Source of the DNA: Pseudeuparius sepicola
Lineage: Eukaryota > Arthropoda > Insecta > Coleoptera > Anthribidae
NCBI GenBank assembly: GCA_963920635.1
Contig: OY987305.1
Span: forward strand, 506,001 to 570,000
DNA: 64,000 bases
Direction: 5' to 3'
The position numbers and the translations under genes are program-made. Each line of letters begins with the position of its first letter. The stretch's first letter is position 1. The notes beneath the pieces were generated by a model. The model was not told the origin of the DNA. It saw nothing but the letters and a program-made list of their open reading frames with translations, and did not search any database. Of the stretch, positions 12,151 through 23,791 are shown piece after piece.

Positions 12151-12988
12151 GTATGCCTGGGTTTAAATTTTATTCCAGCCTCTTCGTCTCGGTCGCCAAC
12201 TTCAGCCCCCGGCTGTAATCAGAGTCTTTTCACCTCGACATGTAATATACTATTGTAACCCACCATTTTAAATAAATCGACAAAACCCGACGTTAACGAA
12301 TGCTATTTTAAATGACCGATTTGTATTGAAAATGTTGTCCGCACCAGCGAGTTTGGCGTAATGAAAGGCTTTATCATGAGTGGCCGGACAAAGATGAACG
12401 AAAAGGATAAATATACTCTTGACAAATGATGACCGAGATAAATAAAAGGGCTTTTGATGATGCTTCCCAATCCCGCACCTTCGAAATAAAGCCTATGAAT
12501 AATTTCCACATTCCCGTCTCAAATTTCTTTATCTTCCCCGCTCTTTGCCGCGCGAATCTAAAGCCTGTCTGTTATGTATTTTATTCATTTTACACTACGC
12601 CAAACATTTGCGGATTTTCAGCAGCTAGGGGAGACGTTAATGCAATTTACCTTTTTTCCTTTTAATGTGGAAAAATGGAAAAGGACTTCAGAACTCCGCG
12701 ACTCCTCTTCGGGCATTAAAAAACATTCCTGGGGGTTAAAAAAATATTATTCACCTCGGGAAAATGTTCCCGAAGAAGCTGCAAGATTGTTGTAAATACG
12801 TAAATAGACTGCTGGAAAGCTCTGCCCTTTATTCACCGTTATTTGAATGGATAGGTATCATAGGGTGTAAAGATATGAACTTTACGAGAAACTAAAACAA
12901 ACTTTTGACTCCGGCTTTAAGTGAAGTGTTAAAACAATGTTGCTTTCTTTCACTTCTGGCTTTTGTGATAAAAACAAAAAAAAACATA
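12151..12988. other. non-coding, possibly single copy
   Basis: Less AT-rich than its surroundings, with no TE ends. Overlapping short ORFs on both strands (12303-12795) show no familiar motif. It may be host intronic DNA. Confidence 0.4.
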
Positions 12989-13465
12989 TACAGGGCGTAC
13001 CCAGGTGGACTATATGATAGATGTAAAAGACAAACAAATTTCGAGTTGAAACTTGAGCTTTGGGGGATCAGCCTTGCTTGATTAGAAACTAATTTGCACC
13101 CATATTATTATATTTTACAAATCAAGCAGACCTTGATGAATGAAAATTTAAGTCCCTGTACTAAATTTCAAAACAATCGGCATACTTTGATTTTTTTTTC
13201 CAAAAAATAAAGTTGAAATTAAAAAAACAAAGTCTGCCGATTGTTTTAAAATAAAATTTTTCGATATCCCCTAAGGAAAATGTAATTTACCTGAACTGGA
13301 AACGAATAAATTGCCCCTATCAAGGCCAGCTTGATTTTTAAAATATAATAATATGGTGCAAATTAGTTTCTAATCAAGCAAGGCTGATCCCCAAAGGTCA
13401 AGTTCAAACTCGAAATTTTTTTGTCTTGTAAACCTATCGTATTGTCGATCTGGGACCACCCTGTA
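12989..13465. mobile_element. palindromic MITE (TACAGGGCG / TACAGGGTGG ends)
   Basis: The two arms share, in inverse orientation, a long block containing GGGATCAGCCTTGCTTGATT and GAAACTAATTTGCACC. The left end is TACAGGGCGTACCCAGG and the right end CCTGGGACCACCCTGTA-like. The right border TA is shared with the neighbouring MITE A copy 2. Non-coding. Confidence 0.8.
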
Positions 13466-13907
13466 CAGTGTGGTCTTTTAAGTGTGCAACATATGGGATT
13501 TTTTTTATTAATAGCACAAACAAAATACAGATATTGCCAAAAGTTGATGCATGTTCAATAATTATATTAGGTGCTCTTAGAATGGTTATAAGTTAAATAG
13601 CATACAGGGTAGGTCAAAAAATATAAAAATTGTCTAGAGTAAAGTACCATTATTTCAGAAAATTCAGCAAAATGTTATTAAGAAAAGTTGTCTATAATAA
13701 TTAAAAGCTGTACCTAAATACCAAAACATGGCCTCCTAAGAAAAAGTTTTTCGTCAATTATTTTCCACAGTTTCTTAATAAACATTTAAAGTAGGTAGCA
13801 ATTTTGCACGTTAAATGAGGGTTTTTTAATAAACTCATTATCGCTACTAATATTTTACCTTGTTAAAAAATTTTCTATAATATTAACGATATTTACATGC
13901 ACATTTT
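13464..13907. mobile_element. MITE family A, copy 2 (half element)
   Basis: Starts with the family-A end TACAGTGTGGTCTTTTAAGT and follows the family sequence to about 13880, where copy 3 begins in the same orientation. Only one arm is present; the other was lost or replaced. Confidence 0.7.
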
Positions 13908-14790
13908 ATGCAGTGTGGTCATTTAAGTGTGCAACATTTGGGACTTTTTTATTAATTGCACAACCAAAATACAGATATTGCCGAAAGTTTATGCATGTTC
14001 AATAATCATATTAGGTGCATTTAGAGTGGTTGCAAATTACACAACATACAGGGTAGGCAAAAGAATATAAAAATTGTACAAAAGTAAAGTACCCTTATTT
14101 AAAAAAATCCAGCAAAAGTTTATTAAGAAAAGTTGTTTAGAATTAAAAGCTATGCCTAAATACCAAAACATAGCCACCTAAGAATTTTTTTTTGTCAATT
14201 AATTTCCACAATTTCTTAATAAACATTTAAAATAAAAATTTTGCACCTTAAATGAGTGTTTTTTAATATACACATTATCATTACTAATGTTTTACCTTGT
14301 TCAAAATAATTTTTGCGAAATTTTAAAGTTGTATTTAATATCGTTGCAACAAACATGAAGTTTGTGATTCCCTAAAAAATTAAAGTTAATTTTACAAATA
14401 ATATGCTTGAATTTGAACAACGTTATGCCAAATTGATTTTATATTGATTAATTTATGAAAGTCTTTAGGGAGGATATTAAAAACAAATTGGGATATTATT
14501 GTTTTGCAAAAAATATTTTTTTTTCTTAGGGGGCCATGTTTTGGTATTTCGGCATAATTTTTAATTCTAGACAACTTTTCTTAATCTTGCTGAATTTTCT
14601 GAAATAAGGGTACTTTGCTCTTGTACAATTTTTATACATATTTTTTACCTACCCTGTATGCTGTTTAACTTGCAACCATTCTAAGTGCACCTAATATGAT
14701 TATCGAACATGCACCAACTTTCGGGAATGTTTGTATTTTGGTTGTGCAATTAATAAAAAAAAACCATATGTCGCACACTTAAACATTGTA
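13908..14790. mobile_element. MITE family A, copy 3
   Basis: Left end TGCAGTGTGGTCATTTAAGT and right end with TCGCACACTTAAACATTGTA; the arms are complementary and colinear with copies 1 and 4. A further lone family-A end (TACAGTGTGGTCATATTTAA) abuts it at 14791-14815, so at least three family-A ends are stacked here. Confidence 0.75.
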
Positions 14791-14815
14791 TACAGTGTGG
14801 TCATATTTAAGTGTA

Positions 14816-15639
14816 AGAATATTTTTGTCTTTCCATACTTTTGAAACAGTATGTCCCTAGTTTAACCAAGTTTCATCAAAGTATAAAATGTGATAAAAAA
14901 AACGTTCGAAGTCCATCAGGTGAAATTCCTGTTTTGCCTTGGATCTAATTGAATGTAGGAAAAATCCCGTCACAACCCAAAGTCCACCCTGAGGGCCCAT
15001 TTAACCCTCATTTGGGGGGTTTTCTCTGATCGACCGTGTGTGTGCTTAACACCCAACCGGTCCGGGCTTAAATGTTTATTGTCATTTGATGTCGACCGAA
15101 AACGAAATACACAATCCCACACAATCGCCAGATAAAAAAGGTACGCCTTTGAGAAAACAGAAATATTTTCGACAGAAGACTTTATCTAACTTTGTTTAAT
15201 CGTCGAATTTTCAGACCGAATAAATCCTAAATGTAGCATAAATATGGTATCCCAACAAGAAGTCGAGTGTTCGTAGAGCGATTCTTTTCGGTTAAACCCA
15301 CAAATAGGTGCCATAAATTGTTTCAGTTCGTGGTTTGTGATTTATGGAATTCTACCCTCGCACCGTCGACGTTTTCGATTTAAGACGTAACGTTTAATTC
15401 TAATTCTATATTTGCGTATGTGATTCTATGCAAAACGCATCCGGTTAGATATTGCTCGTACAACCTACATTACCAAAAATCAATATTACCTTAGAACATA
15501 CAGCACCAACCGTTAATATAATCAGTGGCGGCTCGTGGATTAATCCATAGGGGGCTACGTTTTGAAAACGCCACACTCTATAGCCAATTAAAAAAAAGTA
15601 ATTAATATAGCAAATTTAGAATTACTGGAAGTTTAAAAA
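14816..15639. other. spacer with one hAT-like solitary end
   Basis: Mostly unassigned; somewhat GC-richer around 14930-15070. Near 15522 the sequence CAGTGGCGGCTCGTGG followed by a GGGGGCTACG block resembles a hAT terminal repeat, but no inverted partner was found. Confidence 0.35.
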
Positions 15640-16475
15640 AATAAAGAAAAGATGAATAAACCACGACATGTTTTTACTGAGAATATGCAGGAAGCAGTCT
15701 TATTACACTTCATTCTATTAAAGATGCATCGTGATATTTGCAAATATCATGGAGCTCAGTCCAGAGAGTGTTGAAAATGCATAAGTTTAGACCACATTGT
15801 TATCGTCCAGTTCAAAAACTGTACGAAAATGGTAATAATTATACAAGGCGAGAACATTGCCGTTTAGTATTGGAGGCGCAAGCGGAAAATGATCATTTTC
15901 TAAAATTTATTTGTGGCGCAAACAGATCCATTTAATTTTTAATTGGGTTTTTCGCCACCAAACTGATCGAAAGACAACTTTTTCAAGTTGCCTGGAAAAT
16001 TCATAAATTCTTAACAGTGAATGAACGAAACTTTAAAATACATTTCAATTCAACGACAAAGTCGAACTTCAATAAATGTTTGGTGTGGTATTTTTCGGAA
16101 TCACATAATTGGTCCAGTATTTTTTGAAGGCGGTTTAACTGAACTAAAATGTTTACAGCTCTTAAGAGGAAAAATTTCTGATCTACTGAATCAAGTTAAT
16201 GAGCCGAATATTGACACTTTCGTAGAGTGAATTGGTTCAAATGGGACTATTTATGGCTTGCCAGAAGCCCAGACTTGACCCCACTCGATTTCTTTCTGTG
16301 GGGTACTTTGAAGGACTGGCTATATGTGGAGAGGTCAAATAATATCGACCAAGTTAAAGAAAAAATATCACAAGAGATCAGAGAGATGAACGAGACAGGT
16401 ATCGAGAAGGTGTGCTCTCTGTGTTACACAAAATGGAAGCACTATAGAACACCTTCTATAATTTAATTTAAATCA
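15640..16475 (+). pseudogene. mariner transposase pseudogene (interrupted)
   Basis: An old mariner transposase read on the + strand. The 15738-15900 part gives a helix-turn-helix segment (SSVQRVLKMHKFRPH, then RREHCRLVLEAQAENDHFL). The 16060-16230 part gives INVWCGIFRNHIIGPVFFEG. After a frame change, 16227-16466 gives LARSPDLTPLDFFLWG and a normal C-terminal helix region ending in TAA. The stretch that should hold the first catalytic Asp is replaced by a PLE fragment (15899-16047). The stretch with the second Asp (QDGAPPH-type) appears deleted just before 16235. It is therefore non-functional; about 60% of a standard ~345-residue transposase is visible. No TIRs were identified. Confidence 0.85.
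15899..16047 (+). mobile_element. PLE terminal fragment inside the mariner gene
   Basis: The sequence from TCTAAAATTTATTTGTGGCG through GTGAATGAACGAAACTTTAA is the same terminal sequence found at the ends of the PLE copies at 17645, 25558 and 59968. It sits within the mariner reading frame, which resumes after about 16048. No TSD was seen. Confidence 0.75.
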
Positions 16476-17181
16476 TAATAAAGTATCACGTTCCATCCAT
16501 AAATATGCTTTTTATTATGACTAAAATGACAGAACAAATAAAATATAACTTATGAAAAATTTTCAGAGCAGTATTGGCTTTGCCGAATTTTCAATATATT
16601 ATTGTATGTAATACAACAATTAGGAAGGTAGAGTTAAGTAAAATATTGAACATAGCAGTCGCGGAACACTAATTATAACTCCTCCACTTAGTGGTGTATT
16701 GTTTTTGCGTTGTGTAAAATCAAACTAATGTAACTGCACCGTCGGGCTGCTACAAAATCATTATCTCAATTAATGTCGTCAATGTTGAAGTCGAGACCCC
16801 TTTTAGCTGTGACATTCATAAATGATGCGAGATGCCGCTATGTTTAATGCGGATTTGACAGATTTGGGTTTACAAAGGCGCCGTTATAACAGGACATAGC
16901 TTATAACAAAGACACGAATGTCAAAATATGCATTTTTAAAGGTATCCAGAGGCGAAGACCGCTTCAAGTTTCGCAGTTCTCGCTCCCTAAACTATTTTGT
17001 CGATCTCGATTTTGCTTTTAATGGCTCAAATCCGGGAGTAAGCCCCAGACTATTCCTAAACCCTGAATGACTTTTAACACTCCGCTTCTCACTTCGCGGA
17101 AACGGCTTTCGCTTTATAAAATTTCTCTTCGGTTGACAGTTTAAATAGACGAATATCGTGAAGGGTGAACACTAGGATATA
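16476..17181. other. non-coding, possibly host intronic DNA
   Basis: No TE ends after the mariner stop. Moderately GC-rich sequence around 16740-17170 is not repeated elsewhere in the window as far as I can see. Confidence 0.35.
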
Positions 17182-17637
17182 TACAGGGTTTCCCAACGAA
17201 AACTTAACTTGCTTCAGCTTTTTCATTTGTGACTTTTTTCTAAACTTATCGACACGACAATAAAAACTAGGTCATTTGGTCGTGTGTAGTAGATAAAAAA
17301 CTTATTAGTTGCGAGTATTTGTGTAAGAAATTACTACGCGTACAGTGGATTGTCAACTTTCCGTTTTTAGCCAATAATTCTGTCAAATCTCAACAGATTT
17401 CTAAAAACGAAGCATCACTGTATTCGCAATTAAAGGGGCTTTAAAATGATGTGCCACAAGTGAGGGTAGTTCCATTTGAAATTTTAAAGTTGGGGTTGCT
17501 AGTGAACATATAGAGTTGGCTTGACTGTCAAAAAAGCTACCCCCCAAGAACAAAAATCGACGGGTCTCGGCGAATTTTCAAATATTTTTCGGTTTTCTAA
17601 TTTTTGGAGGGTCAAGTTTTCGTTGGGAAACCCTGTA
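17182..17637. mobile_element. MITE, TIR TACAGGGTTTCCCAACG
   Basis: TIRs TACAGGGTTTCCCAACGAAA and its complement, with TA borders, delimit 456 bp. Unlike most MITEs here the interior is not fully palindromic. The PLE at 17645 inserted just beyond its right end. Confidence 0.85.
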
Positions 17638-17644
17638 TACCGAT

Positions 17645-18549
17645 ATTTTCTAAAATTTATTTGTGGCGCAAACAGATCCATTTAATTTTTAATTGGGTTT
17701 TTCGCCACCAAACTGATCGAAACACAACTTTTTCAAGTTGCCTGGAAAGTTCATAAATTCTTAACAGTGAATGAACGAAACTTTAAACGTGTAACTCAGA
17801 AAATAACTTCAACAAATTTGTTTTCTGAGCTTTCGGAGAATAAATCTTCCTCCTTTCTCAAAGATCATGCCACGTCAAAGTGAAGTGACAGATTAATAAA
17901 TTTCAGAAACAATAGCCTAGCCACCTGCCTGATATTGTACCCTGTGTTCTATCTAATTATCTATACTAACTTCTCTTTGAATAAGTGGCAATAATATTTT
18001 ACTGAATTCCACTGAACATTCAGCAACACAGTTGTCCGTATTTCCTAGAATAAATGCAGATTCTTTAATTTTTCGTCTATTTCCTACTTCTTCTTTGACA
18101 ATTGGTTTGAAACTATTCCATAAAATCCTATGATTGTTATTAAAAGAATGTTCACATATTTTTTACTTAGAAATTTGATTTTGCCTGATATAATTTTTAT
18201 GTTCTTTTAAACGAACGTTAAATGGCCTACAAGTCTCCCCAACATAGAACTTTCTACATTCACAAGGAATTTTATAAATGCAATTTTTTGAACTTTGTAC
18301 TTTATTAAATGGTTTCGTTTTAACTAGCATCGATCTTAGTGTATTTTTGGTTTTAAATACTGTTCTGACATTAAAACGATTGCCTATGCGTTTTAGCTTA
18401 TCTGATAGTCCAGGAATATAAGGAATAATTAAATTTACTGGTCGGTCCACCAGATTTATTTCTCTAGTTCTATTAGCATTGTTATTTTGTTGAAAAAGTT
18501 GTCTTTCGATCAGTTTTGTGGTGAAAAACCCAATTAAACATTAAATGGA
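17645..18549 (-). mobile_element. short Penelope-like element with inverted ends and 13-bp TSD
   Basis: The element is flanked by the perfect 13-bp direct repeat CCTGTATACCGAT at 17632-17644 and 18550-18562. Its left end carries the PLE terminal sequence in + orientation (TTCGCCACCAAACTGATCG...), and its right end carries the start of the same sequence in minus orientation (18497-18549). Between them, on the minus strand, lies a GIY-YIG endonuclease-domain segment; the reverse-transcriptase part is absent. Penelope elements are known for terminal repeats in direct or inverted orientation and for variable TSDs. This is a compact 905-bp non-autonomous derivative. Confidence 0.85.
18030..18490 (-). 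pseudogene. PLE C-terminal fragment (RT thumb edge + GIY-YIG endonuclease)
   Basis: The minus strand reads VDRPVNLIIPYIPGLSDKLK, then MLVKTKPFNKVQSSKNCIYK, then a Cys-rich IPCEC...FYVGETCRPFNVRLKEHK block. The IYK and FYVGET elements with the following Arg and Glu-His are the PLE form of the GIY-YIG nuclease fold. A stop falls at 18163 (codon after ISK) where longer copies continue to a SFNNNHRILWDS segment, and the homologous downstream frame is shifted. It is truncated at both ends relative to 60637-61305. Confidence 0.85.
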
Positions 18550-18562
18550 CCTGTATACCGAT

Positions 18563-19304
18563 GTTATGTGTATTGTATTTTTAATGACGGAAAGAAAGTT
18601 TCGTTTGTCTAAATGAAAAGCTACGCCGATATTAATTACATATTGTTGAAGTTATCAGCGCCGGTTTCATAAAACACTTAGCGGCTTATGGGGGGCTAAC
18701 TTCTAAATTCCACACTTGTTATACTTCTAATAAATCAGAAGCGTAACAGATACACAGCGAAACTTCTTTAATATAAGTTGAAAAAGGTCCATTTGGAACA
18801 TCCCGAGTAGACCAATCGATAATTATAAATAGTAAAGCTTAACGGCTGGTCCCCGTTTCATTCTCGCAATACGTGACCAGAATCTGAATCTGAAGTTAGA
18901 AAAGTGCATGATTACGTTATTTCGGCTAGAAAAACGTAACGAAAAGTTAACGTCATTTGTCAAGGTAGCTCAGGTCGTATGACTTATAGCTTGACTAATA
19001 GTTCTCGAGACGAAAAATACTCAGAGATAAGGAATCATAAAAACGTTTAAACTTCTAGGATGAGCGAAGTTTCCTTGAGTTTTTACTAGCTCAGCGAATG
19101 AAGAGCGTTTGTAATTTTACGTGCATTCTTATAACGTCGTAATCTAACTTTTATTCGACAAAGCTCCCCTATTTTGTTTGCTAATATTACTGCGGGATAA
19201 GCTAATGGACTATAAATGTATGCTAATATGTATGTATGTCATTGCAGTAGCTTTTACTAGCATCTTAGCTGGCGGCATGATGTCTCGACTAATATAGCGA
19301 CTAG
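18563..19304. other. non-coding, nothing recognised
   Basis: Mixed-composition sequence with no TE termini; a CGCCGGTTTCATAAAAC near 18659 has no partner. Probably target or host DNA. Confidence 0.35.
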
Positions 19305-19528
19305 TACAGGGTTATTCATGTAATATTTTACCCTCCTTAACTTTTTTGATTTTAATTTTGTAAAAAAAATGTAAATATGAAAATTGAATAAAATTTTCTT
19401 GTGATTTCAGAAAACAAACGAATGTCGCGTTTCGGAGATATAGACCAAACTTATGTTTTTTTAGAAAAAACACCCCGTATGTTTCTCGATTTTCGAAATC
19501 TACGCATTTTTCTGGTTTCAACGATATA

Positions 19529-21240
19529 TACAATGTGTCCCGGATAAGAATGAACGGCATGGGGATCTTGCAAACGGTGAGAGATAGAACAACGCTTAAA
19601 TGGGGAAAAAGTTGCGCAATTTTAAAGTCAATAAAATGGTATAAACAGATTTATAATATCTTTTTTCGTTTTTGAGTTATTTTGAAAAAGAAAAATTTTG
19701 CGTTTTCGATTTTATTTTTTTCTGAAGTTGTTATTACAGATAGAAAAAAGAAAAACAGTTTCTTATGGCAATTTTTAACGGGCTTTAAGATGGCGTTTTT
19801 AGATGTGTTCTACAACATTTCTTTGTTGAGAAACAAAATTCAACTTTATTTTTTTAAATACGGACCTGGATTTTTTTTAAAAGCACTTTCTATTGTAAAT
19901 ACCATATTATGACACGAAATATTATTAAAATGTTTTGACAATTATACTGAAAATTACTTTTTTTCCATTCATTTTTTTCTATTGCGGCCCTGTATTTAAT
20001 AATAAGAAGTCTAATTATTAATCAGTATTGTCAACAATAATTTAACTTACAGTTTATTTTTACTTCGAAAACTTAATATTTTTAAATACGGCCCTGTCTG
20101 GTAAGTGTTTTCTTCTGTTGTTGTACAGCAAACAGTGTCGCATTGTGTTCTGGAGTAAATTCTTCGTTTTTTCTAATTGTGAGAAGAAAGCTTTAAGCCA
20201 ATGAAACCAATAACTAAATAACTAAATGATACAGTGGGAGGTATGACAAATGATATTGGTTTCCTTGTTTCAAAGCCTTCTAAACGTTTTTAGATTTGTT
20301 CTAATACAACATTTCGTTTTTGAGAAACCATCTTCAACTTTATTTTTTTAAATACGGACCTGGATTTTTTTTGCAGTTTATGAAAGCACTTTTCATTGCA
20401 AATACCATGATGTATGACACGAAATATTTTTAAAATGTTTTGAGAAAATTCCTTTTTTCCATTCATTTTTTTCTAATGCGGCAATGTACTTAATAATAAG
20501 AATTCTAAATATTAATCAGTATTGTCAGCAATTTAACTTACAGTTTATTTTTACTTCGAAAACTTAATATTTTTAAATACGACCATGTCTGGTAAGTGTT
20601 TTCCTTTTTCTAATTGTGAGAAGAAAGCTTTAAGCCAATGAAACCAATAACTTTTGCCATTTATTAATTGCAACAATACATTCGTTCGACCTCTACGCTA
20701 TTTCTGTGACGCAAGATATAACACGGTAACATGTTAAATTTGTCGTCATTTGAAAAAGCACCCTCCATTTCTAATAATACAAATTATTAACTAAATGATA
20801 CAGTGGGAGTTATGACAATTGACAAGGGGTTGGTTTCGTTGTTTCAAAGCATTCTAGGTGGAGGATTTTTATTTATTTTTTATTATCGTATGTGACTGTT
20901 ATTAGTCTTTGCCGTCCTTTTTTTGGTTCTCCGATTGAAAGATCTGTCACTTCACTTTGACGTGGCATGATCTTTGAGAAAGGAGGAAGATTTATTCTCC
21001 GAAAGCTCAGAAAAGAAATTTGTTGAAGTTATTTTTTGAGTTACACGTTTAAAGTTACGTTCATTCACTGCTAAGAAATTATGAATTTTCCAGACAACTT
21101 GAAAAAGTTGTCTTTCGATCAGTTTGGTGGCGAAAAACCCAATTATCTGTTTGTACCATTTTATTGACCTTAAAATTTCACAACTTTTTCCCCATTTAAC
21201 AGTGGTTCTATCTCTCACCGTTTGCAAGATCCACATTGTA
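19529..21240. mobile_element. MITE family B, copy 2 (nested)
   Basis: Left end TACAATGTGTCCCGGATAAG; right end truncated inside the TIR (CAAGATCCACATTGTA). It contains repeated, partly inverted blocks (CGGGCTTTAAGATGGCGTTT; two tandem-like arms at 19840-20110 and 20330-20600), indicating internal duplication. A PLE terminal fragment occupies 20943-21148, making three levels of nesting with the family-C host. Confidence 0.8.
20943..21148 (-). mobile_element. solo PLE terminal repeat fragment
   Basis: Minus-strand copy of the PLE end sequence. Its minus frame is open from FFATKLIERQLFQVVWKIHN through SFLKDHATSK to a TGA at about 20952. The same open frame recurs in + orientation at 17700-17880, so the end region may encode part of the PLE N-terminal region; that is inference. 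Confidence 0.7.
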
Positions 21241-21485
21241 TATATGTATATCGTTGAAAGCAGAAAAATGTGTAGATTTCGAAAATCGAGAAATATACAG
21301 GGTGTTTTTTTCTAAAAACCATAAGTTTGGTCTGTATCTCCGAAACGCGACATTCGTTTGTTTTTCTGAATATCTACACAACTGAAATCGCAAGAAAAAT
21401 TTTCTACAATTTTCATAATTACATTTTTTCCCAAAATTAAAAAGAAAAAGTTAAGGGGGTAGAATATTATATGAATAACCCTGTA

Positions 21486-21954
21486 CACATGGAGTTGCTT
21501 TGTGAAACCAGCAGATTTAGACAAAGCAACATTTCAATATAGCCTTATTCTAACTTAGCGTCAATTTTATTGCCGTACAAAAAATATAGGGACGTTTCAT
21601 TAATCGTTTTAATCTGAATGGAAGGGACGGGCGCTGCCGTGGTGAATAGGTGAACTTTAAAATTGTCGGCGCTGTCCACATGCCGTCCGAAATATATACA
21701 AGTTTAGATACGTACTAGTAATTGCATTTGCCGAGAAAGTTCTCAGATATTGGGAAACTCGAAAGAAAGACACAATTTGTTTTACTAACACAGTTTGTTC
21801 GAGACTTGTGCAACGCGCAAACACGTAATGGTAACCACCAACGACAACAGTCAACATACTACTGAACATTAGATAATATGCTTGGGATATTTTTGTGTGA
21901 GAATTAACCGCCTACCAATATGAACAAATTCTGTGGTAGGTTTTTCAATTGTTA
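21486..21954. other. non-coding, nothing recognised
   Basis: Contains a 70-codon minus ORF (21657-21869) without familiar motifs. Probably host DNA between the family-C MITE and the following palindrome. Confidence 0.35.
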
Positions 21955-22017
21955 AAAAAACTTCCTGGGTATCTACCACGTTTTATTCACAAGACATTTC
22001 GACTTCAAGCAAAAAAC

Positions 22018-22051
22018 GACGTACGTTTCGGCCATATATAGCCATCGTCAG
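22018..22051 (-). ncRNA. hammerhead-like core (left arm, one core change)
   Basis: The minus strand reads CTGACGATGGC, loop, GGCCGAAAC, GTACGTC. The consensus core is CTGANGA, helix II, GAAA, short helix III, UH. CTGACGA is allowed at the variable position (CUGANGA). Helix II needs a bulged U before GGC/GCC. Catalytic activity is uncertain. Confidence 0.4.
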
Positions 22052-22304
22052 GTTAAAATAGTTTCAGTGCTAATATAAGTAGTAATGAACCTCTTTTGAG
22101 ATAACGTTTAACTAATATCTATGGGTGAAAACTTAACAAAGAATACTTACATTTGTGTCAGATAAAAATAATTACAACTTCTAACAACACCTATCATTTG
22201 TTTAAACATACAATAAATGTTTAATTTTTAAATTATTATTTTTAGGAACATTTATGTGAAGATTTTTTTAGAAGCATACTTTGAATTATATAAGATTATT
22301 AGGT

Positions 22305-23477
22305 CTACAGGGTGAATCAGTTTTTTGTAGCAGGACTTTAACAGGTCATAGATCTTCAAAAAATAACCGCACTTTCTTCTGTAAACTATATCATTTTAAG
22401 GCCTTATAAAAAAGTTACAGGGTGTTAAAATTGTAAGAAATATGCGGACTTGATTGAATATTTACCAAACTAGTAGAGATATTTAAGTCATATTTGGTAT
22501 ACGTTAAAACGGAATGGGTTAGCATAAAACCTGTTAATATCGAACACCTTGCACAACCAGTGGCGGAGAAGTGGGTAATTGGTAAAATTATTTAAAAAAA
22601 ATGAATCACCGTGTATTGTAATAAAAGGTATTGAATTTTTTTATGTAGATTTTAATTGCATACAAAAATGTCCTCTTGGTATTTGTTCGCATGTGTTCTA
22701 GTTTAATGGCAAATTTAATTTTTTTGTATTATTTCGGGGTATTTTTGAAAATTGTCTAAAAAAATTGCTCCATAAGTAACACTTAACGTAGAAATAATGT
22801 GTTTGCTACTTTAAATAAAGTAACTTTTTCCAATAAACTTACTTATTTAAGGCTATACTTTTGAAGTTACAGGGTCTAAAACATTTAAGGAAGATGCAAT
22901 TAAGGTTACGCTCTGTATCTTGAAAAGTAAAATCTTGAATGGGTTAGTTTATTGGAAAAAGTTACTTTATTTAAAGTAAGAAACACGCTTTTCTACTTTA
23001 AGTGTTACTTATGGAGCAAATTTTTTAGATAATTTTTCAGAAATACCCCTAAATAATACAAAAAAATTAAATTTGCCATTAAACTATAACGCATGCGAAC
23101 AAATACCTACAGGACATTTGTGCCTGCAATTAAAATCTACATAAAAGATGCAATACCTTTTGTTAAAATACAAGATTCATTTTTTTCTAAAAATAATTTT
23201 ACCAATTACCTACCCACTTCTTCGCCACTGGTTGTGCAAGATGTTCGATATTAACAGGTTTTATGCTAACCCATGCCGTTTTAACGTATACCAAATATGA
23301 CTTAAATATCTCAACTAGTAAATATTCAATAAAGTCCACATATTTTTTCCAAATTTAACACCCTGTTACTTTTTTCTAAGGCCTTAAAAAGATATAGTTT
23401 ATACGAAAAAGTGCCGTTATTTTTTGAAGATCTATCACCTGTTAAAGTCCTGCTACAAAAAACTGATTCACCCTGTA
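22305..23477. mobile_element. palindromic MITE, TIR TACAGGGTGAATCAG, nested
   Basis: Ends TACAGGGTGAATCAGTTTTT and its complement delimit 1.17 kb of near-complete fold-back with the centre near 22890. Both arms share AACCAGTGGCGRAGAAGTGG and AAAGTTACTTTATTTAAAGT-type blocks. Non-coding. It sits at the centre of the larger palindrome. Confidence 0.85.
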
Positions 23478-23754
23478 TATTCGATTGTGAGAAAAATGAT
23501 AAACAATGATGAACAAATGACAGATGTTATTTGAAGTTATGATTTTTTTTATCTAAGACTAATGTAAGTATTCTTTGTTAAGTTTTCACTCATATATTAG
23601 TTGAACAATATGTCAAAAGAGGTTCATTACTTATATTAACACCATTGCCTTTCAACTATTAAATAACGTTATCTTTTGATAGGTTTTTAACAGTGCATAT
23701 AATTTTTTCTTCCTTTTGAGAGAAACTAGAATTATGTACAATTGAAACTATTTT

Positions 23755-23791
23755 AACCTGATGATGGCTATATATGGCCGAAACGTACGTC
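23755..23791 (+). ncRNA. hammerhead-like core (right arm)
   Basis: CTGATGA at 23758-23764, a GGC/GCC helix II with one bulged T and a TATATAT-type loop, GAAA at 23780-23783, a minimal helix III C-GTAC-G, and UC at 23790-23791 in the cleavage-site position. The AAC just before the core can pair with GTT just after the cleavage site (start of helix I). This is the layout of the short-helix-III type I hammerheads described in PLEs; the bulge and the weak helix I leave activity open. Confidence 0.45.

Larger units (their letters stand above)
19305..21485. mobile_element. MITE family C copy 1, split by a MITE B insertion
   Basis: The outer ends are TACAGGGTTATTCATGTAAT and its complement (TGAATAACCCTGTA, ending 21485). 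The outer arms (19305-19528 and 21241-21485) are inverted copies with shared CGAAACGCGACATTCGTTTG and GATTTCGAAAATCGAGAAA-type blocks. The centre of the palindrome, a TATA-rich loop, is the insertion site of family B at 19529-21240. Other family-C copies: 44313-44403 (half) and 55877-56051 (short complete). Confidence 0.85.
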
